Source: Paraphysomonas bandaiensis
Taxonomy: Eukaryota; Chrysophyceae
Length of the DNA: 35,997 nt
Assembly (NCBI GenBank): GCA_965644295.1
Contig: CBFFRP010000447.1
Coordinates: 1-35,997, forward strand
Direction of reading: 5' to 3'
Part shown: piece after piece, positions 24,501 through 33,242 of the stretch
Position numbering within the stretch: the stretch's first letter is position 1
Layout of the letters: each line of letters starts with the position of its first letter
The notes under the pieces: generated by a model
Databases searched by the model: none
Told to the model about the DNA's origin: nothing
What the model saw: the letters and a program-made list of their open reading frames with translations, nothing else
Made by a program: the position numbers and the translations under genes

Positions 24501-26289
24501 ATACTAACCGCCTTGTGGAGGTGTGTAACCTACTATAGTGCTTTTAAAACTGCTAACCATCATATAGGTGACAAAAGAGAACTGTGGGGAACTAACGTTT
24601 CAGGAGGCGTTTGACAGAACTGGCCGTATTATTAACATCACAGTAGCTCCAGTGAATAATTATGACCCTCCTAGGCTACTCAACTACCTCACTGCCCCTC
24701 ATGTATGTGTATGGAGTGCGGCGATTGCTTCCTGTGCGATACCAGGTAAATGGTTGTCACCTTTCCACCAACCTTGACAAGGCGTTATTGCCTCGTAACA
24801 ATGATATTTTGCCTATCATGGAATCTAATGATACGTGTAGGGGTGTTCGACTCGGTACCCCTGATTGTGAGAGAGCCGGATGGAGTTTTTACAGAGGAGC
24901 ATGTTTGGACCAGACAAGGACCAGCTCCGTCAAGTGGCGGGGGTGACGACACCCTCGTCATCGACAGGGTGCGGTATAGTGATGGTAGTGTGGAGAGTGA
25001 TCTGCCGATGGAACAGCTCGCAGAGTTGTTCAACATAAATCACTTCATTGTAAGCCAGGTATGTTGTATTGAGGGCCCCATACGTGTTTTGATTTATCAA
25101 TTAAAGTTTATGGTGTATATTAAGTGCGTATGTTATTATATGCGACGCACTGCTGATATCAACTTATTAAGGTCAATCCTCATTCACCATTTCTCTCTTC
25201 TCTGACGGCGGATGCTTCCGTGTGGTCTCACTGGTCGTATACCTTTATAGCCGGTACGTTACGATTTCTCAAGACACAAATACGTAGCTACGTGAGAAAT
25301 CTGGTGGATTTGGTCGTCTATAGAGCAATTGCTCCTTCATGGTCAAGCAGGCGGGGTGTGATTCAGGCACTAACTCAGGTACCTTTCTGAGTTGTGGCCT
25401 GACGTGCATTGCATTCTTCTAAATACATGCCCAATCATTGCTCTTTTGGAATGTACAATATACAGGATTACACTGGTAGAGATAGCGATATCACTGTGAC
25501 TCCTTGGATGCAACACCTTTCTCTCCCAAAAGCTATCGCGTCGACCATCAAGGTGTGTTGTACGAATAAAATGTATCAGTATATCATATTGTTGTGGTCC
25601 GTAGAACCCTAGTCGCAATGAGATAAAGGATATTATTTTGACGAGTAGAAGAAGTCTGTGGCCCCATATTGCTCGGATAGAAGCCAGGTGTAGAGTGGAA
25701 ATGACACTCGATAAGTAGGGTTGAGCATTATGCACGACGTCTCGCTAATATATTATACTGTATTAGATGTGTGCAGAAGCTGCGAGTGCAGATGATGAAG
25801 GAAAACCTTCACAGGGATGACAGCAGCGTCTGTTCTGTGGATAGCGGTACCACAAATTCGTCATATACAAGTCGTGCTATTCTTACTCTTTCTGGCTTGT
25901 CTGTTTCTGACCCCGTACGCGGAACGGAAGAATTATCTTCTGATTTTCTGGGGAAAGAGAGGGGTAGCACTGCTACATTCCTAAAGGATTTCGGAGATAT
26001 GTTGATTCAGGATACCTGTGAAAGCAGCGACGATATGGGTAGAGATGGAAAGACATGTGTACCAGTAATGACCAGAACTACCAGTGACCCACAAGGGGGA
26101 CTCTGTTCTGATAACAGTACTTCCGGCAGTAGGATTCGCAGTAGTGCATCATGTGGAGATGTCAAGATTGAGGGCGAATCAAAAAGTACCAATGTAATGG
26201 ACAGTAGTCAGCGTTTTGTTCGAAAAGGCTCCATGGCCAACTTCTACTATCAACACAACGCCTCAAGTAATAGCTTATCTAGTAAATAG
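21527..26289 (+). CDS. SDP1/TGL3-5-type patatin-domain triacylglycerol lipase
   Basis: Ten exons, 21527-21631, 23364-23837, 23888-24081, 24295-24520, 24568-24745, 24841-25058, 25172-25378, 25466-25552, 25605-25714 and 25767-26289, join in frame to 773 residues (plant SDP1 about 825). The family hydrolyses triacylglycerol at lipid-droplet surfaces with a Ser-Asp dyad. Visible: the DUF3336 region ([17 protein letters not shown]...SPLYDW), [23 protein letters not shown] with the oxyanion glycines, the nucleophile elbow [24 protein letters not shown], the dyad Asp in [20 protein letters not shown], then [11 protein letters not shown] and a Ser-rich tail of about 160 residues. Exon 1 supplies a short hydrophobic stretch. 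Introns are 47-224 nt except intron 1 (1732 nt), which holds a minisatellite. Exon 1 is the least certain, since only frame and splice consensus support it. Confidence 0.92.
21675..23080 (+). repeat. 29-bp minisatellite (about 48 units) inside lipase intron 1
   Basis: A 29-bp unit built on GGTTATGTGTATGTTATAGT plus an AT run is repeated with very high identity. A few 27-bp variants lack one AT, and others have single changes (TATACAT, TATATGTGG, GTTCTAG, GGTGATG). Decayed related stretches continue to about 23360, up to the splice acceptor. There are no spacers and the array sits in an intron, so it is not a CRISPR array. The unit length is not a multiple of three. Confidence 0.96.
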
Positions 26290-26694
26290 AAGAAGGAATA
26301 GGGTATCCTCGTATACAATACTATCATGTTCTAACTCTCCTTGTAATTTAGAAAAAAATCGTGTATTGATTTTATATCTGAAGTATATAGTATATATGTA
26401 AATATATGTAGTACAAGTATATGCAAGAGCGGTAGAGTTATAAATAATTATTGCCGTCAAATGCAGCTTTATTCTTACGTTTTAAGGTTTATACTAAGGA
26501 ACGATCATATATCGTGTGTTAATACTACATCGTTTGCTATATCTACACATTTGTTGATATTAAACAAAACATCACATATATTCTCACTGCTTTAAATTCT
26601 TAGTGGTGTAGCATTTAACAACTGATGTTTCCATAAAGTATAAATAATGATAAAAATAAGTTTTCTAGTACATAACACATATCAACAATCACAC

Positions 26695-27474
26695 CAGGGC
26701 TGCGTTCCCCTCAACAAAGTCGGACTCGCACCTTTTCGTGGTGTTCTGGGGGATAAGTACCGGAGTTATTTCTCTGGGAAACTAACGTGAGCCGCAAACA
26801 TAGTCAGCGGATATTCTTCTGCCCACTCATAGCCGAATGCTTGTGTGGTACAAGGGACACCAATAAGTGTCACTTGTGTAGACGTCTTTGGGCCCTGACG
26901 AATAAACAGGCATCCGGGAATGGGCCCACCTCAAAGGCATCCGGGACAGGGCCCACCTGAAGGGTAACCGGGGTATTGGGCTGCCTGCTGAAGTCAAGCA
27001 TCCGGGATGTTCACCTTAAGAACACAGAGCGGAAGTGGTCGCACCTTGGTGCTTGCGGCGACGCACAAGCAGCTTCCGTAGCGTTAAATAGTAGGATAAA
27101 AAAAGTGTGTACTGATTAGTTACAGGTAGAGTTCTAACTAGTTTGTCTAGCATTCATCTAACTACTAAGTTAGTGCATGTTTTTAACGCCTATTGCTAAT
27201 AATAAGACTTTCAATATATAGGGCTGCGTATTGATATTATTGAAATTGCAAATATTGAAATTGGGACATCAAATCATAAATGCAATTATAATTGATTTCT
27301 GCTTGCTTCAATTAGTTGTCAATTTCTTGCAATTTATTGATATAAAATAGCACCTTTTTATACAAAAATAAACTGCAATTAATTAAAATAATAGATACTG
27401 AGGCAACAAGTAAGATTGCAATTACAATTGACTACAACCTGCGTCAATTGACAATTAATTGATACACAGCCCTG
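26695..27474. repeat. MITE-like element with CAGGGCTG termini, split by repeat copy B
   Basis: The left end CAGGGCTGCGT (26695-26705) continues after the copy B insertion at 27230 and ends with CACAGCCCTG at 27474. The rejoined element would be about 256 bp of AT-rich sequence. The ends are inverted repeats: CAGGGCTGCGTATTGAT against CAGGGCTGTGTATCAAT, 14 of 17 matching. CAGGG-type termini suggest a hAT-related non-autonomous element, but no 8-bp target duplication is visible. No transposase is encoded. Confidence 0.6.
26706..27219 (+). repeat. SINE-like dispersed repeat, copy B (full length)
   Basis: This is 514 bp flanked by the direct repeat AGGGCTGCGT at 26696-26705 and 27220-27229, read as a 10-bp target-site duplication. 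It starts TCCCCTCAACAAAGTCGGAC and ends in an AT-rich tail ...GCTAATAATAAGACTTTCAATATAT rather than poly(A). It contains three related CATCCGGGA units (about 26910, 26937 and 26998), the first two followed by GGGCCCACCT. On the reverse strand GGTGCGAGTCC resembles a tRNA B-box, the wrong strand for an internal promoter. It has no coding capacity and is highly similar to copy C. Confidence 0.85.
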
Positions 27475-27516
27475 ACAATGGGAGCCAGTCCTAGGTAATT
27501 CCCTACCCAATCTATA

Positions 27517-28098
27517 TCCTCAGCAAAAATGGACTCGCACCTTTTCGTGGTGTTCTGGGGGATAAGTACCGGAAAGATTCTCTCTGGGAAACTAACGTGA
27601 GCCGCAAACATAGTCAGCAGATATTCTTCTGCCCACGCAGAGCCGAATGCTTGTGTGGTACAAGGGACACCAATAAGTGTCACTTGTGTAGACGTCTTTG
27701 GGCCCTGACGAATAAACAGGCATCCGGGAATGGGCCCACCTCAAAGGCATCCGGGACAGGGCCCACCTGAAGGGTAACCGCGGTATTGGGCTGCCTGCTG
27801 AAGTTAAGCATCCGGGATGTTCACCTTAAGAACTCAGAGTGGAAGTGGTCGCACCTTGATGCTTGCGACGACGCACACCAAGCAGCTTCCGTAGCGTTAA
27901 ATAGTAGGATAAAAAAAGTGTGTACTGATTAGTTACAGGTAGAGGTCTAAATAGTTTGTCTAGCATTCAACTAGCTACTAAGTTGGTGCAGGTTTTTAAC
28001 GCCTACTGCTAAATAAAAAGACGTTTAATATATCCCACATATTATTTTTCTCTTGACGTCATGCTATTGCTACAGTAATATAATAAGACTTTAAATAT
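27517..28098 (+). repeat. SINE-like dispersed repeat, copy C (full length, duplicated tail)
   Basis: This is 582 bp flanked by an exact 13-bp direct repeat, TACCCAATCTATA, at 27504-27516 and 28099-28111. It matches copy B along its length with scattered substitutions. The tail block (TATTGCTA...AATAAGACTTT.AATAT) appears twice, at about 27998-28035 and 28068-28098, so the extra length comes from a tail duplication. Together with copies A and B it defines the element's ends. Confidence 0.87.
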
Positions 28099-28475
28099 TA
28101 CCCAATCTATAGTAAATACACTATATATATTTCACCGACGCAATATTTCCATAAAAGAGTTGATTTTTTTGTATCAAACTTTAAGTGTGTATATACGATA
28201 CGTTTCTGCTGTGCGAACAACTTCAGCCCACATTCTAAACGATATTTATTGAATTGTTATTTTCAAATATAATAAAAGCACAATACATATTACTTACCAC
28301 AAGAAAAACGAAAAAAGCAAAGATAAGAGTATTCCCTTCGGGAAAAGATTTCTTATAATCAAAATGATATCATCACAACAACCCTAATACTAACACTACA
28401 GATGTCTCAACAATGTGAAAACCTAATTCAAATATATGTTTTATTTTCTGTATATAGTGAGAAGTAATTTACAAA

Positions 28476-28998
28476 TTATAGATCTTCTTCGCCTTCGGGA
28501 TCATTCTCGCTGGAAATTTCTGTATCACTTCTGTGATCCTCATCGCCACCCAACAGGCCCAGTAGAAAAATATCATCCCCATCTACTTCATTTTGATTTC
28601 CTTCCTCTTGCTCTTCTTGTGGATGAGCGGAGAGTTGAATCAATCTTCTCCGAAATATCATACAGAGTGCCATGGCGTGATCCCTTTCACGCTCGACCTC
28701 CGCTAGTATTCCTTCTAGACGTCTGCACCAGCGTACAATATATGAGTACTCAGAAGTGACAACACGAGAATAAAAACCAAGCACGTTACGCATAAGGCAA
28801 TTCACTAAGTGAATGTTGTTTCTGTGTGGGAAAAATAACGCACCGTCTAGATTGTCGCTCTCTACGAAGTTGCCTCCGAAGATTGTCCACTTCATTCACG
28901 GGCCCATCGAACCAGTGTCGTGTACAATAGGAGAGTATGAGATGCCAGATTTCCACGGGGACCCTACTACAGACTCCACCTGCTTTGAGGGACGACAT
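28476..28998 (-). CDS. Small acidic coiled-coil protein with a possible F-box
   Basis: Two exons, 28998-28844 and 28722-28476, join in frame across a 121-nt intron (GT-AG) to 133 residues ending TAA. The N-terminus holds RVPVEIWHLILSYC, which has the spacing of an F-box (LP.E....I..YL). A strongly charged helix follows across the splice junction (NEVDNLRRQLRRERQSRRRLEGILAEVERERDHA, in pieces), likely a coiled coil. The last 40 residues are very acidic and end EGEEDL. F-box proteins recruit substrates to SCF ubiquitin ligases, but the match is short. The start is uncertain, because the frame stays open upstream to about 29110 without an ATG, so a 5' exon may be missing. It lies on the same strand as, and downstream of, the PCMTD-like gene. 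Confidence 0.6.
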
Positions 28999-29203
28999 AT
29001 GTAATGCAACAATAGCCTCTTTGAATGATACTGGGATAATAGACTGACAGGCTCGACTTGGGTTCCACACGAATGACTTAAGTATGACTAAAGCAAATAA
29101 GTTTAGAGTTTGTGACAGGCATATTCAGTACTTGATATATGCAGAACACGCATTAATTATATATTGTATAAAATTGTACTCAAACAGCGGTTCTGTGATA
29201 TAT

Positions 29204-30040
29204 TCAAGTATACACCACGCAAGAGTTCGTTACAGAACCTGTTTTATCATCATCCTGAGGTTGAACAAGAGGCGCAAAAGATACCATAGAAATAACCTCT
29301 CTCTGAATCAAACGCTCCCCTTCTTCAGTATCAACGTCTGACTTTTTCAACCGCATCATATTCATTCCAAATGGACCGACCAAGACCCCACCCGGAGAAA
29401 GAAGAGAGAGAAAGTATTCTTCGTGATGGACCATGGAACCAGCCCCCACATATATTCTATCATAATGGATATTAGTATCAGAGTCTATGGATAATCCGTT
29501 TCCACAGAAAAAAAAAGTGTGAGATGAGGCTCCCGGAAGGCAATTTCTATATCGTTGCTCTGCATGTTCTCGTAACTCATCATGAATATCAACACCATGG
29601 CTCACACCCAAGACACCTCTTGATAGAAGGATAGAATCCACCAGAGCCTGCATGTACCCCGTTCCTGACCCTACGTTCAAAAAAGAAAGTGCCTTCCCTG
29701 GAGGCGAGTCGAGGAGATCAAGATAACGCAAAGCAGAGGCGTATATATCAGGAGCACTCTGTTACACGAATGAATATCAGCAAGCAGCTACCAGCATCAG
29801 CCAATGAGCTCAAAGAGACTCGGACAGGGCTGATAGTGGGACTCCTACCTGATGGAAGATGCCGGATCTGACCGGGCGGATGACGTATGCCTCTTCAGCC
29901 ATGTGAGAGGGCAGGAATGAGGCTCTGTCCACTGAGAGGAAAGCGGAGAGGATGCGGGGGTCGAGGTGGCCGGACTCCCTCATGCGATCGACCATATGGA
30001 GGTTGCTGTTGGCAGTCTCTTCGATATCCATCGCAATCAT
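29204..30040 (-). CDS. PCMTD-like protein-L-isoaspartate O-methyltransferase family protein
   Basis: Two exons, 30040-29849 and 29758-29204, join across a 90-nt intron to 248 residues. The SAM-binding fold is plain: SAPDIYASAL before motif I, LNVGSGTGYMQALV (motif I), GVDIHDEL (post-I), YDRIYVGAGS (motif II), LLSPGGVLVGPFG (motif III), and VSFAPLVQP, a block typical of PCMTD1/2 rather than of the repair enzyme PCMT1. Family enzymes methylate, or in PCMTD bind, isoaspartyl sites in damaged proteins. Animal PCMTD proteins carry a C-terminal SOCS-box region, which is absent here. The start could also be ATG at 30031. A further 46-nt intron (about 29236-29191) would replace the last residues with a 24-residue alternative end (EPLFEYN...AYIKY); both ends are possible. 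Confidence 0.87.
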
Positions 30041-30733
30041 CCTGCTGACGTATGTTAAGGTGGCGTATATGTATGTGTACGTGTGCTGTGGTATGATACG
30101 ACACACGAGATGGTACGCGTGTACATGTAAAGGCGTACACACACTCGACACAGGAGTATATCTGCAGGTCCTAACAGTGTTCATATCTGCGTATACCAGT
30201 GTATACCTGTATCGTTCTTTCGTGCAGATAGACTGCTGCTACCACTTGATAGAAGTGTGCTGTGATTGGTTCAGACAGGCTCTAGTAGAGTGGCAGCGTC
30301 ATGCTACTCATAAGTGTATCTTTCAGAATACAACACTCACTTCACTTCACTTCACTTCGCTCCTGTTCTGTGGATCTTCTATGTATGCATGCTGTATGCA
30401 TGAAAAACTGAAACTACAATAAAAAGAACACGAATACAGAAAAATCGTCATCAAAATCGACTGCATAAACTGAAATTAAATTAAACCTATTCAAGATACA
30501 TATATAGCCCAATAAGTGCGTCAGGACTGCCGTGTCAAAGGTATGATTGGTAAATATTGTCCCATGTGGGTCCATGTACTGCCCCACGCACCCTCATCAC
30601 ATACGACAAGCGCACACAGACATCGACTGCACTCACGTACGAGGAAAGCTCGCTCTCGTCTGAGTCTTCATAATGTGCAGCATATCACACGAATCGAATC
30701 CTTCAACTCCGACAAGGCGTATACATCGATAAT
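30041..30733. other. Divergent gap between the PCMTD-like and PSP1 genes
   Basis: This holds the upstream regions of both genes. It includes a short CACTT pentanucleotide repeat at about 30339-30358 and an AT-rich stretch at 30417-30510. Open frames here look non-coding. Confidence 0.4.
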
Positions 30734-31861
30734 ATGGAGGAAATGATGCAGATGGGAGGGTACGTTAACTCATCCACGCTCCCGTGTATGTCTCTTCAAG
30801 ATACCCTCTGGAAAAATCTTCATTCTAGTCCTGAGGAATTGTCCCCTACTGACGTAAGTGCACAATGTTCAGACGATGGCGAGAGCGGATATAATGAGAG
30901 TGCATCTGCCTCATACTCCAGTAGATTATCCCCATTACTCTCTTCATCTCCTCAGCCGCTTATGGTCCCTCGCACTCAGCTGGGGTGCATTGTGGAGGTT
31001 CGATTCAAGTGCACCAAAGATAACTATAAGATCACGGACCAGATTCATGGTGAAATTAAAATTGGCGATTCAGTTGTTGTGGAAGCGGATCGTGGGTTTG
31101 ATGCTGGTGTGGTTCATGACATTCGCCCTCCGGCTCCTGTATCGATATATGCCCCTTCTCAACATTCCCCTTTGAGGCGTGTTGTGTCATTGGCTTCTAT
31201 TGAGGATAAACAGCTTATGCAGGCTAATGCAAAAGAAGAAGAAAGAGCACTACAGCTATGCAGACATCTCGCTCAGGTTCGCCACATACCCATCACTGTG
31301 GCTGCTGCAGAGATGCAATTTGACCGCAAGAAGCTCACCATCATATTTTCCTCCGATAGGAGAGTCGACTTTAGGGAGCTGGTGAGAGACATGTTTCAGG
31401 CATTCAAAACGCGAATATGGATGCAAAAGGTATCTCCTTCTGAAGCAACCACTTTGGCATTCATGTTCCCCACCGCCCCTCTTGCACCCGCTGCGGTGCC
31501 TCTGCGAATTCAAAATGCTCCTCGTAGTTCCAGACAGGTTTATACTCCACCAGCTCCGTCTGTAGTGGACGGTCAAATGCCTAACGCTATTCCTTATGTT
31601 CCTACCACGGCTTTGAAATCCTCAGATAGTTTTCGAACTGGGAAACCACCAACCCCAATAGTCACCGGATACTCGATAGACATCCATTCGGCTCCCGCTG
31701 AGGTGCAAAACTGGCATGCTCAAGGAGATGTGTATCAAGTACGAGATCCGGTTACTACTCCTGGAGGGTCTGCTTCATCTCTTCGGGTGGATTCTGCCTA
31801 TTTTTATCCCTCCACCAATTACTTGAGTCATCAAGCTATGCCACAGCACTACGAATTCTAA
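30734..31861 (+). CDS. PSP1 C-terminal domain protein
   Basis: This is a 375-residue intronless gene ending TAA. A Ser-rich N-terminal segment (1-80) is followed by a PSP1/YaaT-type domain at about 83-232: GCIVEVRFKC, IKIGDSVVVEADRGFDAGVVHDI (the conserved G..V.VE...G...G.V), a helical linker with KQLMQANAKEEERALQLC, and KLTIIFSSDRRVDFRELVRDMFQAFKTRIWMQKV, the hallmark C-terminal block. The remaining 140 residues are rich in Pro, Ser and Tyr and look disordered. In bacteria YaaT acts with the RNase Y specificity complex; in yeast PSP1 is a high-copy suppressor of DNA polymerase defects; in trypanosomatids PSP1-domain proteins sit in RNA-binding complexes. The specific role here is unknown. 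The start ATG at 30734 is the first in frame. Confidence 0.87.
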   Translation: MEEMMQMGGYVNSSTLPCMSLQDTLWKNLHSSPEELSPTDVSAQCSDDGESGYNESASASYSSRLSPLLSSSPQPLMVPRTQLGCIVEVRFKCTKDNYKITDQIHGEIKIGDSVVVEADRGFDAGVVHDIRPPAPVSIYAPSQHSPLRRVVSLASIEDKQLMQANAKEEERALQLCRHLAQVRHIPITVAAAEMQFDRKKLTIIFSSDRRVDFRELVRDMFQAFKTRIWMQKVSPSEATTLAFMFPTAPLAPAAVPLRIQNAPRSSRQVYTPPAPSVVDGQMPNAIPYVPTTALKSSDSFRTGKPPTPIVTGYSIDIHSAPAEVQNWHAQGDVYQVRDPVTTPGGSASSLRVDSAYFYPSTNYLSHQAMPQHYEF

Positions 31862-32276
31862 TGGTGTCGGCGACAACGAAAATCATAGATAACGGCTCCA
31901 CTATTTTCATGGGTGTGTCTGAGAAGAGCTAAAGAATTGAGGGTTATACACTTGTTTGCAATAAACTACATATATATATATATATATACATAATCGGAAT
32001 TTGTAGGACTATATATTAGGAACCTGTCAGTGGATATTGTCACGTAGCAGCAACGGACCACCACATTCGCACTTGCATTGTTAATAATACACCCGTTGGC
32101 CATCAATGTATCTCATTGCTTTTGTTACAGCGTATAGTAAAAATGGGTGGTCTATGGAGCCATCATGGCACGAAGATATGGAGAGGTGTAGTGTAGATAG
32201 TAGGATAAGGTATTAGAAGTAGATGATAGTCTAAGTTAGATAAGAAGAGATGTGTGTTACTAACGATGCGACCAGA

Positions 32277-32515
32277 ACATTCACTTCTGTAGACTGTAGA
32301 TTATATTAGGATTTGACGTAATCAATCTAACGAGTACATTCCTTAAATAAACAGTTAGGTTTGTCCTGGGTACATTCCAACCCTAGCCATATCTAGCCCT
32401 ATCACTAACCTAATTATTTTATGTAAGGAATGTACTCGTTAGGTTGGTCACAATTTATTTAAGTCTTTACCACCTAATTATATCAAATCCCGATACAATC
32501 TACAGCAGTGAATGT
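32277..32515. repeat. Foldback / long inverted-repeat element
   Basis: CTAACGAGTACATTCCTTA at 32327-32345 has its exact complement at 32424-32442. The outer arms also pair: ACATTCACTTCTGTAG (32277-32292) against the complement of 32500-32515, one mismatch, followed by further imperfect pairing around AGGATTTGA / TCAAATCCC. The whole is about 240 bp with an unpaired centre of about 80 nt. The right outer arm overlaps the tail of repeat copy E by a few bases. It has no coding content; a MITE-type element is the likeliest reading. Confidence 0.65.
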
Positions 32516-32866
32516 CATATTATTAACAATAGGCGTTTAAGAGTCAGAACTATTATAGCATTGAAATTTAACTAACTTGTGCTTAACTCGCTCTGATATC
32601 TTACTATTTATCGCTCGAAAGCTGCTTGTGCATCACCGCAAGCACCAAGGTACAATCACTTTCGCTCAATCACTCAAAGAAATACACCAGTGCACTAGCA
32701 GAATGTAGATATACCTGACATCTACTGACTTCAGGATTTTTGAGTCCTTAAGGTGAACAGCCCGGGTACTTGAATTCAGCAGGCAGCCCAACCCTCGCAT
32801 ACCCTTAAGGTGGGCCCATTCCCACTACACAAGTATTTAATTATCTGCTGACTACATATATAATCT
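32507..32866 (-). repeat. SINE-like dispersed repeat, copy E (degraded)
   Basis: In reverse complement it shares the tail (AACAATAGGCGTTTAA), the GCTTGCGGTGATGCACAAGC block, the TGAAGTCAGTAGATG stretch, and the GGGCCCACCTTAAGGGTATG and GGCTGCCTGCTGAATTCAAG blocks with copies B and C. The 5' part is reduced by internal deletion after GGGAATGGGCCCACC and fades by about 32866. No target-site duplication was recognised. Confidence 0.72.
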
Positions 32867-33242
32867 ACCTAGCATTAAAGGTTTATACTAACGTAATACT
32901 TACTCACTAGATAGAAAGTACTGAATATGCCTTTTTGTACAGATAGAGTACCTTTTGTAAAGCTTCAGCTAATACAAAATTACCTCCTTCATCCAAGCCT
33001 AAGTGTTTTAGATTGGATAACGAAATACTCATTTTTAGAGGGATATTCTACTATGCAAGTAATATTGAATTTCCTATAAACTTTCATTTTCCAGTGCAGT
33101 TGAGTGGTGAAAAGTTAAGCACATATCGTACTCACACAAACAAGAGAATGTGATTCGCTAGTATCACATCATACGTACAGTTGGTGGCAGGATACATTTT
33201 ACCCACACATGAAGCCGATTGCATATATTCCACGATCAGCTT

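Larger units (their letters stand above)
26290..28475. other. Convergent gap filled by nested repeats
   Basis: This gap between the lipase and the minus-strand F-box-like gene holds an inverted-repeat element split by repeat copy B, then copy C (separate entries). The rest (26290-26690 and 28112-28475) is AT-rich with no supported gene. The open frame at 27444-27683 lies across repeat C and is not a gene. Confidence 0.6.
31862..33242. other. Convergent gap (PSP1 / receptor channel) with repeats
   Basis: The 3' flanks of two convergent genes contain a TA dinucleotide run at about 31970-31990, a foldback element (32277-32515) and repeat copy E (about 32507-32866). The rest is AT-rich with no supported gene. 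Confidence 0.5.

Noticed and set aside
24746-24840. Lipase frames running through the CAIPG|GTAAAT donor
   Set aside because: Read-through hits a stop at once. Only splicing to 24841 gives the conserved VFDSVPL...[10 protein letters not shown] continuation.
25553-25776. A single 224-nt lipase intron ending at 25776
   Set aside because: It would remove a clear family block (NPSRNEI...[11 protein letters not shown]). Two introns of 52 nt around an exon at 25605-25714 keep frame and the block.
27444-27683. 79-codon minus-strand frame
   Set aside because: It lies across the start of repeat copy C, has no protein-like pattern and is not conserved in copy B.
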